From an uncultured Bacteroidaceae bacterium (GTDB lineage Bacteria > Bacteroidota > Bacteroidia > Bacteroidales > Bacteroidaceae), in NCBI GenBank assembly GCA_905235575.1, contig CAJOLZ010000008.1:1-64000 (forward strand): DNA of 64,000 nucleotides, read 5' to 3'. How positions within the stretch are numbered: position 1 is the first letter of the stretch; each line of letters starts with the position of its first letter. The notes beneath the pieces were generated by a model. It worked only from the letters and a program-made list of their open reading frames with translations, was not told the DNA's origin and searched no databases. The position numbers and the translations under genes are program-made. Shown here in pieces: positions 43,601 to 53,314 of this stretch.

Positions 43601-43769
43601 TGTGCTCAACGCCATCCTGCAAACTCTGGTAGATGCTGGTGTTCAGCCACGACGGTTTTTCATCGTCGAGTGTGAACGGATCCTGACATGCATACAGAAG
43701 TCCGCAAGATGCCAACAGATACGCCATCTTTGATGACTGTCTGCTCCATTTGCTAAAACGATTTCTCAT
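40611..43769 (-). CDS. Large multi-FAS1 lipoprotein (unit 1)
   Basis: A 1052-residue lipoprotein; the signal peptide ends YACQ with the modified Cys at about 28. At least four FAS1-type signatures are visible: TVFVADDEAWETFF (about 93), AAMFVPSDSALWEYY (about 413), FTFFLPSDAALQFYY (about 625) and YTLFVPTNDAIDAAI (about 855). The segments after them have the usual HxxxxN and INGxxYxxD-like patterns (LLIHTSMLNNAIV, CNGAVYVMKDIYGP). It is first in the locus and so sets its expression. Four FAS1 modules in one bacterial lipoprotein suggest a long adhesive or substrate-capturing arm beside SusCD. No enzyme motif is seen. Confidence 0.82.
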   Translation of the reverse strand: MRNRFSKWSRQSSKMAYLLASCGLLYACQDPFTLDDEKPSWLNTSIYQSLQDGVEHTLDDGTKKTLTFKTYLRLLEDPDVNPENVRPLSDVLGRTGSKTVFVADDEAWETFFRNNAKLPEINPWHNATSYENLSLAQKKLLIHTSMLNNAIVMENLASSEATGNSRPIRGEYMRRYTDVELTDTIAFDKPEDLPYSYSQNDKDYWARFRGDANPEDPSQANEGGLYLAKDGTLPMMLHFTSEHMAKNSVTDDDFAKFMGRERITSDVHIYDALLMDKDVVCENGYVNVTEKPLVPLSNMAEVIRINGKTSIFSHMIDRYSAPFYSSALTLTYKNIMKQRGIEWTDQDSIFVKRYFSDNSVGRQALAFEPGPEGTLLPYQPYIKPSSADVIPSLKFDPGWNEYRDESGVERDMAAMFVPSDSALWEYYTSGGGRQLIETYANAESLPGLISMHTKGAPFTKEMLNALYAQIDQIPLGTLQSLINIIMQRSFTGSVASKMTKLRDDAQEQLFYVEDIDKIDTCLLACNGAVYVMKDIYGPADYTSVTSPAYISTTNRVMKWAIYNGSNSTETDRMGLNYYAYLKAMQSEFTFFLPSDAALQFYYDPISFKSTQPRRVAFNYTNASMPINSTCYTYNPKTGEFGRAYSSAAARLDNSEVVNRLKDMLESHTIVHDGTNPIHGEDEYFLAKNGTAVKLERDENGTVTKVWGGFQIENTRQNIPNDTTGIKVCNVVKPFEALKNGQTYVLDAPMVPTYRSVYSIIADTEQEYGDDNPYSKFYDLCQVDEQLIYKCGLVDINLIPNQKQQEAAIKKYRIFTQDNGLDQNVQFFNNYRYTLFVPTNDAIDAAIANGLPTWDDIIDDYTEHCTTEMIWDDQAQDSVEVLTDILATAEDSLRIQAKILYLTNFIRYHFLDNSVFADKSALPEEEWVTSSYDKELGLFCKVHVERVKRGGETILRVCDDTRNASGDLNHKWLETVGEKNLLARDISCNTNPVGRPMAVSGNFITLDASSAAVIHSIPGVLNHTEPGEDGRYDNTWATPSKCRKYLERYAIKE

Positions 43770-44408
43770 ACGCTTAAATTAGTGTTATTGTTATTGAATT
43801 GTTTTTAGTTTCTTTAAGGTTTTTCACACTTTTGTGCCACTTACCAAAGCAAATTTATGTTTTTTTTATAATACAGCGCGACACTGGGCACCTATTTTGC
43901 TTATGTGTTAACGTTATTTAACACTTTTCGCCCTTTTTGACCCTTTTCGCGGCTGTCTTGGGCGGTTTTTTGTTCAAAAAAGTGCCGTTGAACCGTCGAT
44001 TCGGGCTCAACTCTCATGTTCTTTCTCATTTTTTTGTCCCCAGATGGGTGTTTTAACCCGAATCGGACATTAGGTCGACAAAGGTGCTTTTCCTCTTGCA
44101 TGAGAAGTCTTTTTATGCCATAACGATATCTCTTTCTGCATCTTATTGCCAGCGTCTCCTCACCGTAGCCCGCTACGCCATCGAAGACGCTACCAACAAC
44201 CTGTTCGAAACATCTTTCACTCTGACTTAAATCCTACTTCCCGATTAGGGTTAAACCTGAATTATTCGTCTGCTCGAGTTTGCCGTGTTTCAAAATTTCG
44301 ATACCCTGAAATGAGCGAAATTTATGATGTGAAAACCATGCTTGTGTTATGCGAATATTATTTACATAATTCTTTGCGTTTTTTCGTTCTCTGTTTTCCG
44401 ACGAAAAA
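43770..44408. other. Long gap upstream of the FAS1-Sus locus
   Basis: The whole gap to the helicase gene is 901 bp; its last 266 bp are repeat copy R6. In the remainder I see a possible minus-strand -7 box TAAATTTG (43857-43850, no -33 match) about 80 nt before the FAS1 start, and an inverted repeat GTGTTAA/TTAACAC at 43905-43924 that could be an operator. About 44060-44230 has no gene that I can support. No anti-sigma, sigma or hybrid sensor gene, the usual Sus regulators, lies next to the locus. Confidence 0.4.
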
Positions 44409-44674
44409 CGCACCGTGCTGCGACGGCTGTCGCACCACGGTGCGTCTCTGTCCCCAATGTGCTATACCTGCACGAGAATCGTCTAAATGGCGTCAGCCTT
44501 TTCTGCAGCGGAAAATTTCGCAGAAAAATGGTGCGCTGAAAATCAATCGGTTGAATTTTCGTTGGAACTGAAATCGCACAAAAAAGCCCCAAAATGTGCC
44601 CGAAATCGGTCCATTTGGGGTGCACCTCACTTTGAGGGAATTCTTCTCTGCGGTAAAAAATGATTATATTTTAG
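44409..44674 (+). repeat. Composite intergenic repeat, copy R6 (about 266 bp)
   Basis: Units at 44409, 44431 and (degenerate) 44453. The first two are complementary and can form a 17-bp stem with a 4-nt loop. The box GCTGAAAATCAATCGGTT starts at 44535, again 69 nt after the third unit. A diverged far end (around 44658-44674) reaches the helicase stop codon (44671-44673). The TTCTCAC part is not recognisable in this copy. Confidence 0.7.
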
Positions 44675-46683
44675 CTTCGCTTTCCTTTCTTCTTCAGTTC
44701 CTCTGCAAGCTGCCAATACATGGCCGCTGTTTCCTCGTCTCCGAGACGTGCGTGTGCGTCGCCCAGCAACTGATAGGCGCGCGGATGTTGTGGTTTCAGA
44801 CTGGTGGCCCGTTGGAGGTCGTTGATGGCTTCGCTCCACAGGTTGAGTTCCATGAATGCGCGGCCGCGGTTGAAGATGGCCTTGAACGACGACGGCGCCA
44901 GACGGACGGCTTCGTTCAGGTCGTGCATGGCCTCGTGGTGCTGGTTCATGTGCATCAGCGTGTCGGCGCGTCTCACCAGTGCATCGATGCTCGTCGGGTG
45001 GAGTCGCAGGGCCTTCGTATAGTTGGCCACGGCAGCCTTGTCGTTGTGTGCTTGCGTGACGCATTCGTCACCCAGTGCCACAAATTCGCGTGCCAGCGCC
45101 TGCAGTTCTTTATTCTGAGCCTCCATGCGTCGCCGCATCTCGTCGCGTTCTCCGCGCAGGCGGTTCACGATGTTCAGCTTTCGCTGCAGGAGGCGTCGCG
45201 CAGCGGGTTTCTCTATGTCGTAGCGGGCATGTATGGCCACGAAGAAGTGGTCGAGGCATTCCTTCATGTCACCCTTGTCGAAGGCCTGTGCTGCGGCCGC
45301 ATATTCGGTGTCGGCCTTGGCCGTCTGCAGGGCGCGCTGGAGGTCGTTCCCGTCGTTGAAATGACGTGCGAACTCCACCACCTCGGGCCGCACGAAAATG
45401 TCGGAGCGCTGTAGCGGTCGGCACAGTGTGAGCCCCTCGAGCGAGGTGCAGCGGCTCAGTGCCACGTAGGCCTGTCCGCCGGCGAACGTACCGCCCGAGA
45501 AGTCGATGGTGACGCGTGGGAATGTCAGTCCCTGGCTCTTGTGGATGGTGATGGCCCATGCCAGACGGATGGGGAACTGTGTGAAGGTTCCCAGCTCTTT
45601 CTCTACGATTCGCTTCTCGCGCTCGTTGTACTCATAGCGCATGTTGCTCCATCGCTCCGGCTCGACGATGACCTCCCGTCCGTCGTCGGTGCGTATGCCG
45701 AGTGTTCCGCTCTTCGTGTCAATGTGCGTCAGAATGCCCAACGTTCCGTTCACCCAGCGCTTTTCGGGGTCGTTCTTGATGAAGATAATCTGTGCGCCCT
45801 CCTTCACCTCGAGCTGTAGCAGCGTGGGGAGTGACGTCTCGGGAAACTCGCCCTCGACTCGGCCTTGCAGCATGATGGCCTTGCCCGGCAGACGTTCGAG
45901 TTCTTCCTGGTTCACGTGGTCTACGTTATCGCGGCGCGTGGCCAGCAGGATGTTAAGCTCGTCGTTCGTGCGCCGTTTCGGGCTCTCTTCGTGACGCGTA
46001 TTGAGCAATTGCAGTTCGATTTCAGAGACCTGGTTGGCACGTATGTGGTCGAGCGCGGCAATGAAGCCGGCATCTTTCTGTCGGAAGACTTTTTTCAACT
46101 CGATGCTCACGAGCCTCATTTCGCGGAAGACGCGGGCCGAGAAGAAATAGGGATTGGGGTAGAAACGGCTCAGAATCTCCCATTCGTCACTCTTCACCAC
46201 AGGTTCGAGCTGGAAGACATCGCCGATAAGCATCACCTGTTTGCCGCCGAAGGGCTCGCGCATGTTGCGGCAGAAAACGCGCAGCACGCGGTCGATGAAG
46301 TCGATGATGTCGGCCCTCACCATCGAAATTTCGTCGATGATGATGAGTTCGACCTCGTTGAGCAGTTTGATATGGTTCTTGCGGTATTTCAGAAAATCGC
46401 GCAGCCGCGACGGTGCGAAGCGTGGGTCGTCGGGCAGCAACGGGTGGAAGGGCAGTTTGAAAAAGCTGTGGAGCGTGCTTCCTCCGGCGTTGATGGCGGC
46501 GATTCCAGTGGGTGCCAGCACCACGCTTTTCTTCCATTTCTGCTCGACGACGTAGCGCAGGAATGTGCTCTTGCCTGTGCCCGCCTTTCCGGTGAGGAAG
46601 AGCGAGTGATGAGTGAAGCGTATCAGCGAGACTGCGTTGCGCAGTTCGGGTGTGGAAGTGTCGAGTGTCTTCTCCATGCTCAT
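44671..46683 (-). CDS. Pif1-like helicase with C-terminal TPR domain
   Basis: A 670-residue SF1B helicase. Motif I is GKAGTGKST (about 32-40), Ia [31 protein letters not shown] (about 113-121), [17 protein letters not shown]-like KKVFRQKD, and [13 protein letters not shown] with AYVALSRC. Pif1 enzymes unwind G-quadruplexes, R-loops and stalled forks 5' to 3'. Residues about 545-670 add three TPR repeats ([39 protein letters not shown]), a protein-binding part not present in yeast or RecD2-type relatives. Its start overlaps the miaA stop (ATGA), and it closes the long minus-strand housekeeping run. Confidence 0.9.
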   Translation of the reverse strand: MSMEKTLDTSTPELRNAVSLIRFTHHSLFLTGKAGTGKSTFLRYVVEQKWKKSVVLAPTGIAAINAGGSTLHSFFKLPFHPLLPDDPRFAPSRLRDFLKYRKNHIKLLNEVELIIIDEISMVRADIIDFIDRVLRVFCRNMREPFGGKQVMLIGDVFQLEPVVKSDEWEILSRFYPNPYFFSARVFREMRLVSIELKKVFRQKDAGFIAALDHIRANQVSEIELQLLNTRHEESPKRRTNDELNILLATRRDNVDHVNQEELERLPGKAIMLQGRVEGEFPETSLPTLLQLEVKEGAQIIFIKNDPEKRWVNGTLGILTHIDTKSGTLGIRTDDGREVIVEPERWSNMRYEYNEREKRIVEKELGTFTQFPIRLAWAITIHKSQGLTFPRVTIDFSGGTFAGGQAYVALSRCTSLEGLTLCRPLQRSDIFVRPEVVEFARHFNDGNDLQRALQTAKADTEYAAAAQAFDKGDMKECLDHFFVAIHARYDIEKPAARRLLQRKLNIVNRLRGERDEMRRRMEAQNKELQALAREFVALGDECVTQAHNDKAAVANYTKALRLHPTSIDALVRRADTLMHMNQHHEAMHDLNEAVRLAPSSFKAIFNRGRAFMELNLWSEAINDLQRATSLKPQHPRAYQLLGDAHARLGDEETAAMYWQLAEELKKKGKRS

Positions 46684-47597
46684 TGGGTGGGTGGAGTGGT
46701 TGTCTCAGCCTGAGCAGCCACGTATTCGAGGATGAGTTGCTCGTCGTCGGCATCGAACCAGCGTATCTCTGTGTCGCGCTGGAACCATGTCATCTGTTTC
46801 TTGGCATAGACGCGCGTGTTTTTCTTGATTCGTTCAACGGCCATCTGCAGCGGCCATTCGCCGTCGAGGTGGCGGAAAAGCTCTTTGTAGCCCACCGTGT
46901 TGAGGGCGTTCGCATCGCGGTGGGGAAGTAACGTGCGCACTTCGTCGAGCAGTCCGGCCTCCATCATCTCGTCCACACGGCGATTGATGCGCGCGAAGAG
47001 TTCGTCGCGATTGCGTTGCAGTCCAATCTTCACGATACGAAAAGGGCGCTCCCTGCACTCCCTCTTGCGAAAGGATGTGTAGGTGCGCCCGGTTGCGTAG
47101 CATATCTCCAGTGCGTGCATTACACGCTGTGTGTTCTTGCGGTCAACTATTGCATAGTATTCGGGGTCCATCACTCGCAGTTCCTCTGTCAGCGGCTCCA
47201 GACCCTGCTGCTCGAATCTTTCGCGCACGAATCGGCGGGTCTCGGTATCGATGGTGGGTATGTCGTCGATACCTTTGCAGACTGCATCGATGTAGAGCAT
47301 GCTGCCGCCCGATAAAAGCAAGTTGGAATAGGTGGGAGAAAGGTCCTGGATGAGCTGCATGACCTCGGCCTCGTAACGCGCAGCACTGTAGTAGTCTCCA
47401 ATGGCCAGCGTGCCCACGAAATAGTGTCTGACGCGTTGCAGCTGTGCTTCAGTGGGGGCCGCCGTACCGATGTGCATGTCGCGAAATAGCTGTCGGCTGT
47501 CGCAATTGAGAATCGGACAGCCCAGCGTTTCGGCGATTTTCAGCGAGAGCTCCGTCTTGCCTACTGCCGTGGGGCCTAACAGGACGAAGAGTGTCAT
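46680..47597 (-). CDS. miaA: tRNA dimethylallyltransferase
   Basis: MiaA adds an isopentenyl group to A37 of tRNAs that read codons starting with U. The 305 residues show the P-loop [12 protein letters not shown] (7-18), the [14 protein letters not shown] substrate block (about 33-46), [18 protein letters not shown], the insertion with [14 protein letters not shown], and the C-terminal [18 protein letters not shown] motif. Length is normal. It overlaps the helicase gene by 4 nt. Confidence 0.96.
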   Translation of the reverse strand: MTLFVLLGPTAVGKTELSLKIAETLGCPILNCDSRQLFRDMHIGTAAPTEAQLQRVRHYFVGTLAIGDYYSAARYEAEVMQLIQDLSPTYSNLLLSGGSMLYIDAVCKGIDDIPTIDTETRRFVRERFEQQGLEPLTEELRVMDPEYYAIVDRKNTQRVMHALEICYATGRTYTSFRKRECRERPFRIVKIGLQRNRDELFARINRRVDEMMEAGLLDEVRTLLPHRDANALNTVGYKELFRHLDGEWPLQMAVERIKKNTRVYAKKQMTWFQRDTEIRWFDADDEQLILEYVAAQAETTTPPTQ

Positions 47598-47610
47598 GCC
47601 TCGCGCTTGT

Positions 47611-48138
47611 TTATTCGCTTATCTCGAAACCTTCCAAATCGAGTTCGCTCTCGTCAACATCCTCGCTGCCTCGGAATTCCTCGGCGTGTTCGGATATTGT
47701 CTCCGGTGCGTCGGTGTCCTGTTCGGCCTTGAGATGCTGTGCAGGAGCAATGCCATGACGACGGCTTACTTCGGGTTTAGGCTGTGGCTCGCCGAAGATG
47801 TTTTCGGTGAGCTCCATCAGGAAAAACCTTTTGCCTGCCGGGTCGAAGATGTATGCCAGACGTTGACCTTCGTCTTCCAGAAAATCACTGACAGGGGTGT
47901 CGGCCATCAGGAAGAGGTCCTCTTCGCTCGACACGTCGTTGGGGTCGGTCTGCCGTACAAAGTTCCTGACGCGCCAGTCCTCGTCGCAGATGAGAAACGT
48001 GTGGTTCTGCATGTCGGTGTACTTGCAGGCATCGAGGATGAGGTCGTGAAGCTCGCGGAAAGTGGCGTCGGCATCAATCTTGATTTCCAATACGAAATCT
48101 TCGACTTCCTGACTGAAAAGGGTTAGTTTCTGTGTCAT
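47611..48138 (-). CDS. pRiA4b ORF-3-like protein
   Basis: A 175-residue acidic protein of the family named after ORF-3 of plasmid pRiA4b. Typical features are [25 protein letters not shown] near the start and [21 protein letters not shown] in the middle, with an acidic, low-complexity C-terminal tail ([19 protein letters not shown]). The family is sometimes carried on mobile elements, and its function is unknown to me. Here it lies 6 nt after lpxA and 13 nt before miaA, so it is part of a stable housekeeping operon and not obviously a recent arrival. Confidence 0.75.
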   Translation of the reverse strand: MTQKLTLFSQEVEDFVLEIKIDADATFRELHDLILDACKYTDMQNHTFLICDEDWRVRNFVRQTDPNDVSSEEDLFLMADTPVSDFLEDEGQRLAYIFDPAGKRFFLMELTENIFGEPQPKPEVSRRHGIAPAQHLKAEQDTDAPETISEHAEEFRGSEDVDESELDLEGFEISE

Positions 48139-48144
48139 GGCAGA

Positions 48145-48918
48145 TTATCGGATGAAGCCTCGCTTGCTGGAACGGATAAAGTCGAGGATGTACTGAATCT
48201 CGGTACTCATGGGTATCTCGTCCTCAACGCGCAGGAGAAGGTCGGTGAGCTTGCCTGTGCCTTGCAGAATAATCTGGTAAGCCTTGTGTATGTTGTCGAT
48301 AATCTCGCGGTCGAAGTTGCGTCGACGCAGTCCCACGGTGTTCAGTCCGCAGAACGCAGCAGGGTCGCGTGCAATGAGGCTGTAAGGCAGGATGTCCTGG
48401 CTGGAGCGTGTTCCGCCGCCCACCATGCAATATCCGCCGATGCGGCAGAACTGATGAATCAGTACCGAGGCACTCAGTATAGCGTTGTCATCCACAATCA
48501 CTTCGCCAGCCAGCTTGGTGCTGTTGCCGATGATGCATCCGTTGCCGATGAATACGTCGTGTGCCACATGCATGCCCTCCATGAGCAGGTTGTTGCTGCC
48601 CACTACGGTCTTGCCTTTAGCGGCCGTTCCGCGATTGACGGTTACATTCTCACGTATCTTGTTGTTATCACCAATCTCGGCCGTGGTCTCTTCTCCTCGG
48701 AACTTCAAGTCTTGCGGAATGGCGCTGATGACTGCGCCCGGGAAGAAGATGTTTCCGTTGCCAATGCGTGCACCGTAGAGCACGGTGACACTGTTCATCA
48801 ATGTATTGTTGTCGCCGATAACCACTCCCTTGTCGATAAAACAGAAGGGACCAATCTCACAGTTCTCGCCGATGATGGCCTCGGGATGGATATAGGCCAG
48901 GGGACTTATCTTACTCAT
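48145..48918 (-). CDS. lpxA: Acyl-ACP--UDP-N-acetylglucosamine O-acyltransferase
   Basis: First step of lipid A synthesis: transfer of a 3-hydroxyacyl chain from ACP to UDP-GlcNAc. The 257 residues form a left-handed beta-helix of hexapeptide repeats (AIIGENCEIGPF, GVVIGDNN, ARIGNGNIFFPGAVI), with the catalytic His in MEGMHVAHDVFIGN (about residue 122) and the helical C-terminal domain (LRRRNFDREIIDNIHKAY). It follows lpxC-fabZ by 12 nt. Confidence 0.96.
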   Translation of the reverse strand: MSKISPLAYIHPEAIIGENCEIGPFCFIDKGVVIGDNNTLMNSVTVLYGARIGNGNIFFPGAVISAIPQDLKFRGEETTAEIGDNNKIRENVTVNRGTAAKGKTVVGSNNLLMEGMHVAHDVFIGNGCIIGNSTKLAGEVIVDDNAILSASVLIHQFCRIGGYCMVGGGTRSSQDILPYSLIARDPAAFCGLNTVGLRRRNFDREIIDNIHKAYQIILQGTGKLTDLLLRVEDEIPMSTEIQYILDFIRSSKRGFIR

Positions 48919-48930
48919 ATTTATACGTAC

Positions 48931-50316
48931 TTATCTGTTTTTGATTACTTGTGCAGTGAATGTGGCTTCCATTACGCAGTTCTCGCCTACGAAGGCATAG
49001 CCCTGCATGGTGCCGATGTTGTGCTGGAGAGGCGCAATGATGTCAACCCTGAACACGAGCGTGTCGCCTGGTACCACCTTGCGACGGAACTTCACGTTGT
49101 CAATGTGCAGCAGATAGGTGCTCCATTGTTCGGGTTGTTCCATGCCGCCCAACACCAGCAGACCGCCAGCCTGAGCCAGCGCCTCTATTTGCAATACGCC
49201 GGGCATAACTGGCTCGGCAGGGAAGTGTCCCTGGAAGAAAGGCTCGTTGCTGGTGATGTTTTTGATGGCCACAATGCTTTTGGGCTTCAGTTCCATCACA
49301 CGGTCGATGAGTTGCATGGGATAGCGATGGGGCAGCAGTTCGCGAATCTTGTTCACGTCCCAAACAGGTTCCTTGTTCATGTCGATGTGGGGCGCCTGCA
49401 CCTCGTGTTTGCGTATCTCCTTGCGCATGATACGTGCAAACTTGTTGTTGATGGTATGACCGGGACGAGTGGCAATGATGCGTCCTTTGATGGGACGCCC
49501 GATGAGTGCCATGTCACCGATGATATCAAGCAGTTTGTGACGGGCAGGTTCGTTTTCCCACACGAGGGGCTTGTGCTGCAGGTAACCCAGTTCGTTGGCG
49601 TTGTGATGTTCGGCACCTGTGAGCTGACATAGTTTGTCGAGGTTCTCCTGGCTTGTCTGGTTCTCGTAGATGACGATGGCATTGTCCAGATCGCCTCCCT
49701 TGATAAGGCCAGCCATCAGCAGCGGTTCAATCTCGCGTACGAAGACGAAAGTTCGGGCTGCTGAAACCTCGGCATCGAAGTCTTCCATGTTGTCGAGCGT
49801 GGCAAACTGACTGCTGAGCACCTTGCCCTGAAACGAAATCATGCTTGTGATGGAGAACTCTTCGTCCGGTAGAAGTGTGATGCATGCTCCCGTTTTCTCG
49901 TCGCGGAACTCCATCTTCTTGGTGATGATGAAATAGTCTTTCGGTGCATCCTGCTCCTTGAGACCCACGCGCAGTATTTCCTTCACGTATAGTTCTGCGC
50001 TACCGTCCAGAATAGGCAACTCGGGTCCGTCAACACGGATGAGCACATTGTCCACGCCATGGGCATAGAGGGCTGCCATGGCATGTTCCACAGTGCTGCA
50101 ACGAGCCTCTCCCTGAGCCAACACGGTGCCTCGTTGTGTGTCCACCACGTTCTCGGCCACTGCATCGATGATTGGCTCACCTGGAAGGTCGACACGCTGA
50201 ATCTTGTATCCGTGGTTCTCGGGTGCGGGGTTGAAAGACGCTGTCAGTTTTAGACCAGTGTGAAGTCCTTTGCCGCTTAACGAGAAACTTTCGTTTAGTG
50301 TGTGTTGCTTAAACAT
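48931..50316 (-). CDS. lpxC-fabZ: Bifunctional LpxC deacetylase / FabZ dehydratase
   Basis: A fusion of two enzymes, common in Bacteroidota. Residues 1 to about 305 are the zinc-dependent UDP-3-O-acyl-GlcNAc deacetylase LpxC, the committed step of lipid A synthesis; zinc ligands lie in STVEHAMAALYAHG (His about 79) and PARHKLLDIIGDMAL. Residues about 315-461 are the 3-hydroxyacyl-ACP dehydratase FabZ, with LLPHRYPMQLIDRV and GHFPAEPVMPGVLQIEALAQ carrying the catalytic His and Glu. Joining the two sets lipid A flux against fatty-acid flux, since both use 3-hydroxyacyl-ACP. Located between lpxD (5 nt upstream) and lpxA. Confidence 0.96.
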   Translation of the reverse strand: MFKQHTLNESFSLSGKGLHTGLKLTASFNPAPENHGYKIQRVDLPGEPIIDAVAENVVDTQRGTVLAQGEARCSTVEHAMAALYAHGVDNVLIRVDGPELPILDGSAELYVKEILRVGLKEQDAPKDYFIITKKMEFRDEKTGACITLLPDEEFSITSMISFQGKVLSSQFATLDNMEDFDAEVSAARTFVFVREIEPLLMAGLIKGGDLDNAIVIYENQTSQENLDKLCQLTGAEHHNANELGYLQHKPLVWENEPARHKLLDIIGDMALIGRPIKGRIIATRPGHTINNKFARIMRKEIRKHEVQAPHIDMNKEPVWDVNKIRELLPHRYPMQLIDRVMELKPKSIVAIKNITSNEPFFQGHFPAEPVMPGVLQIEALAQAGGLLVLGGMEQPEQWSTYLLHIDNVKFRRKVVPGDTLVFRVDIIAPLQHNIGTMQGYAFVGENCVMEATFTAQVIKNR

Positions 50317-50321
50317 ATTCT

Positions 50322-51380
50322 TTATTTGGATTCTGTGAGCTGTGCCAGCTGGTTCTTCAGCTCGGCCATTTGCTTCTTGAGGTTATTCATGTCACTCCAC
50401 ATGTCGGGCAGGTTCTTGAAGACTGCGCTGCACCGCCAGAAGTGTTTGGCGTCGATGGCTGGGCTGCCTTGCAACGTCATGCCTTCCTTTTTTACAGTAC
50501 TTGAGACACCGGCTTGTGCGCCGACAAGGGTTTTGTTGGGCACTGTGGAGTGTCCTCCGATGCCTACCTGTCCGCCGAACATGCACCATTGACCTATCTT
50601 GGTGCTGCCTGCTACGCCTACTTGCGAAGACATCACAGTGTGTTCGCCTACTTCGCAGTTGTGCGCAATCTGGATGAGGTTGTCCAACTTCACGCCACGG
50701 CGGATGTAGGTACTCCCCATCGTGCTGCGGTCAACGCACGTGTTGGCTCCAATCTCGACGTCGTCTTCTATGGTTACGATGCCTATCTGTGGAATCTTCT
50801 CGTAGCCCTCTTCTGTGGGAGCAAAGCCGAAGCCATCGGCGCCGATGACACAACCGGCATGCAGGATGCAGCGGTTGCCCACCTTACAGCCTTGATAGAC
50901 TACGGCGTTGCTGTAAAGGATGGTGTTTTCGCCAATGCTGGCGTTGTCGCCCACCGTGGCATGAGGGTAAATCTGTGCTCCGTCACCGATAACCGCATTC
51001 TCGCCGATGACTGCAAAGGGTGCCAGATATACATCCTTGCCAATCTTTGCCGTGGAAGCTACGAATGCCAGTGGGTCGATGCCTGCACGTTTGGGCTTCA
51101 TGCTTTCATAGATGGTGAGTAACTTGGCTACGGTTTCGTATGCATTGTCCACACGAATCAGGGTGGCTTGTATCTCGCCTTCGAGAACAAAGTCTCGGTT
51201 CACCAGTACCACACTGCTTTTCGTCTCATACAGATAGTGGGCATATTTAGGGTTGGCCAGGAAACTGATACATCCGGGCCGGCCTTCTTCAATCTTTGCA
51301 AAATCATTCACAACGGCTTTGGGGTTGCCTTCAATGGTACCCTGCACCAAGCCTGCAATCATTTCGGCACTAAATTCCAT
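50322..51380 (-). CDS. lpxD: UDP-3-O-acylglucosamine N-acyltransferase
   Basis: Third step of lipid A synthesis, adding the N-linked 3-hydroxyacyl chain. The 352 residues start with the uridine-binding domain (about 1-100), continue with hexapeptide beta-helix repeats ([30 protein letters not shown]) and the catalytic-region His in [15 protein letters not shown] (about residue 240), and end in a helical coiled-coil tail ([17 protein letters not shown]). Its first 11 nt overlap the end of pyrF, so translation is coupled. Confidence 0.96.
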   Translation of the reverse strand: MEFSAEMIAGLVQGTIEGNPKAVVNDFAKIEEGRPGCISFLANPKYAHYLYETKSSVVLVNRDFVLEGEIQATLIRVDNAYETVAKLLTIYESMKPKRAGIDPLAFVASTAKIGKDVYLAPFAVIGENAVIGDGAQIYPHATVGDNASIGENTILYSNAVVYQGCKVGNRCILHAGCVIGADGFGFAPTEEGYEKIPQIGIVTIEDDVEIGANTCVDRSTMGSTYIRRGVKLDNLIQIAHNCEVGEHTVMSSQVGVAGSTKIGQWCMFGGQVGIGGHSTVPNKTLVGAQAGVSSTVKKEGMTLQGSPAIDAKHFWRCSAVFKNLPDMWSDMNNLKKQMAELKNQLAQLTESK

Positions 51381-52200
51381 ATTTGTTTAATTCGATTTCC
51401 ATTTGTTGTTGCACTTCATGTGCTTTCTGTGCTGCTACCTCTGCGAAACGCTCACTACTGTCGGCATACAGGATGGCACGGCTGCTGTTTACGATGAGCC
51501 CACAGCTCTTGTTCATCCCGTAACGGCATACTTCTTCGAGGCTGCCGCCCTGTGCACCGATGCCAGGCACGAGCAGGAAGTGGTCGGGAACGATGCGGCG
51601 AACCTCCTCGAAGGCTCTTCCTTGGGTAGCTCCCACCACATACATCATTTGGTTTGCATTGCCCCACATCTGACTTTTCTTTAACACGGTCTTGTAAAGA
51701 GACTCCCCAGATTCTTCTGAGGTCAGAAGCTGGAAGTCGTGGCTTCCTTTGTTGCTCGTCAGCGCCAGCAGGATAACCCACTTGCCGTCGTAGCCGAGGA
51801 ATGGCGTTACGCTGTCTTCGCCCATATAAGGCGCTACGGTGACTGCATCTACGTCCATCTCTTCAAAGAATGTGCGGGCATACATCGCGCTGGTGTTGCC
51901 GATATCGCCTCGTTTGGCGTCGGCTATGATGAACTGCTCGGGATACTTCTCGCGCAGGTAACTGATAGTCTTTTCAAAGGCTGTCCATCCCTTCGTTCCC
52001 ATGCTTTCGTAGAAAGCCAGATTGGGCTTGTATGCGATACAGTAGGGAGCCGTGGCGTCGATGAGGGCGCGGTTGAATGCGAAAATAGGGTCTTCCTCTT
52101 GTAATAGGTGTGCTGGTATTTTCTTTACATCTGTATCCAGTCCTACGCACAGGAAGGAACGTTTCTTTCGGATGTTCTCAATGAGTTGTTCTCTGTTCAT
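51370..52200 (-). CDS. pyrF: Orotidine 5'-phosphate decarboxylase
   Basis: Final step of UMP synthesis. The 276-residue protein is of the long type-2 class (PyrF, about 270 residues) and has LCVGLDTD near the start, [10 protein letters not shown], the catalytic [13 protein letters not shown] (Lys-Asp tetrad region, about 93-105) and [11 protein letters not shown] near 215. I start at MNREQLIEN; an ATG four codons upstream overlaps the prfA end. It lies directly after prfA (1 nt gap) and overlaps lpxD. Confidence 0.95.
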   Translation of the reverse strand: MNREQLIENIRKKRSFLCVGLDTDVKKIPAHLLQEEDPIFAFNRALIDATAPYCIAYKPNLAFYESMGTKGWTAFEKTISYLREKYPEQFIIADAKRGDIGNTSAMYARTFFEEMDVDAVTVAPYMGEDSVTPFLGYDGKWVILLALTSNKGSHDFQLLTSEESGESLYKTVLKKSQMWGNANQMMYVVGATQGRAFEEVRRIVPDHFLLVPGIGAQGGSLEEVCRYGMNKSCGLIVNSSRAILYADSSERFAEVAAQKAHEVQQQMEIELNKYGI

Positions 52201-52201
52201 G

Positions 52202-53314
52202 TTACAATTCACTTTCTTTCATTCGTTCTGCATTTTCGGCCACAATGAGGTGGTCGATGCAGTCTTGTATGTTGCCGTCCATGAAGGCGGCCAGATTGTA
52301 GATGGTATAGCCGATGCGGTGGTCGGTGATGCGTCCCTGAGGGTAGTTGTAGGTGCGAATCTTAGCGCTGCGGTCGCCAGTCGATACCATTGTCTTTCGT
52401 TTGCTGGCTATGTCGTCCAGATATTTCTGGTGCTCTTTATCATATATAAATGTACGTAGGCGCGCGAGAGCTCGTTCCTTGTTCTTGGGTTGGTCGCGTG
52501 TCTCGGTACACTCCACCAGTATCTCTTCTTCGAGACCGGTATTGGGGTTTCGCCACATGTAGCGGGCTCTTACACCGGACTCCACTTTGTTCACGTTCTG
52601 TCCGCCGGCACCGCTCGAACGGAACGTGTCCCATTTGATGGCACCTTCGTTTATCTCCACATCGAATTCCTCAGCTTCTGGCAGCACGGCGACGGTGGCT
52701 GCCGAGGTGTGCACGCGTCCCTGCGTTTCGGTGGCTGGCACGCGCTGCACGCGGTGTACGCCGCTTTCGTATTTCAGGATTCCGTAGACGCCTTCGCCTG
52801 TCACGCTGAAGATGATTTCCTTGTAGCCTCCCACGGCACCTTCGCTGTAACTGCTCACGGCCATCTTCCAGCCTTTCATCTCGATATATTTGCTATACAT
52901 GCGGAAGAGGTCGCCGGCAAAGAGCGCAGCTTCGTCACCGCCTGTACCACCACGTATCTCCATGATGACGTTCTTCTCGTCTTCGGGGTCGGCAGGGATG
53001 AGCAGCAACTTGATTTCCTCCTCCAACTCTGGCATGCGTTTCTCGCTCGTGGTCAGTTCTTCGCGCAGCATCTCACGTGTCTCGGGGTCATCCTCCACTG
53101 CCATCATCTCCTTTGCATCGGCTACGTTTTGGATGCAGCCCATATACTCCTTACGCGCCTCCATGATGCGTCCCAAGTCTTTGTACTCCTTGGTGAGCTT
53201 CACGTAGCGTTTCTGGTCGCCGATTACGTTTGGGTCGGTAATCAGTGTGGCTACTTCCTCGTAGCGTGCCACGAGGCCTTCCAGTTTGTCCAGCAGACTG
53301 TTACTTCCTGCCAT
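52202..53314 (-). CDS. prfA: Peptide chain release factor 1
   Basis: RF1 reads UAA and UAG and releases the finished chain. The 370-residue protein has the GGQ loop in [12 protein letters not shown] (about 240), the upstream [26 protein letters not shown] block with the PxT-type stop-codon reading region, and the C-terminal [21 protein letters not shown]. The Ala after the Met and the overlap with a possible small gene upstream are noted; the ATG at 53314 is the only sensible start. Confidence 0.96.
   Translation of the reverse strand: MAGSNSLLDKLEGLVARYEEVATLITDPNVIGDQKRYVKLTKEYKDLGRIMEARKEYMGCIQNVADAKEMMAVEDDPETREMLREELTTSEKRMPELEEEIKLLLIPADPEDEKNVIMEIRGGTGGDEAALFAGDLFRMYSKYIEMKGWKMAVSSYSEGAVGGYKEIIFSVTGEGVYGILKYESGVHRVQRVPATETQGRVHTSAATVAVLPEAEEFDVEINEGAIKWDTFRSSGAGGQNVNKVESGVRARYMWRNPNTGLEEEILVECTETRDQPKNKERALARLRTFIYDKEHQKYLDDIASKRKTMVSTGDRSAKIRTYNYPQGRITDHRIGYTIYNLAAFMDGNIQDCIDHLIVAENAERMKESEL

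Noticed and set aside
27066-43769. Recent tandem duplication of a Sus locus
   Set aside because: The two SusC and two SusD proteins are clearly diverged throughout, and the two FAS1 lipoproteins differ in length and domain count, so this is not a recent duplication.
44060-44230. Possible remnant protein (frame with GVAGYGEETL-like residues) in the gap before the helicase
   Set aside because: Too short, with stops on either side, and I do not recognise the residues; it cannot be supported as a gene or pseudogene.
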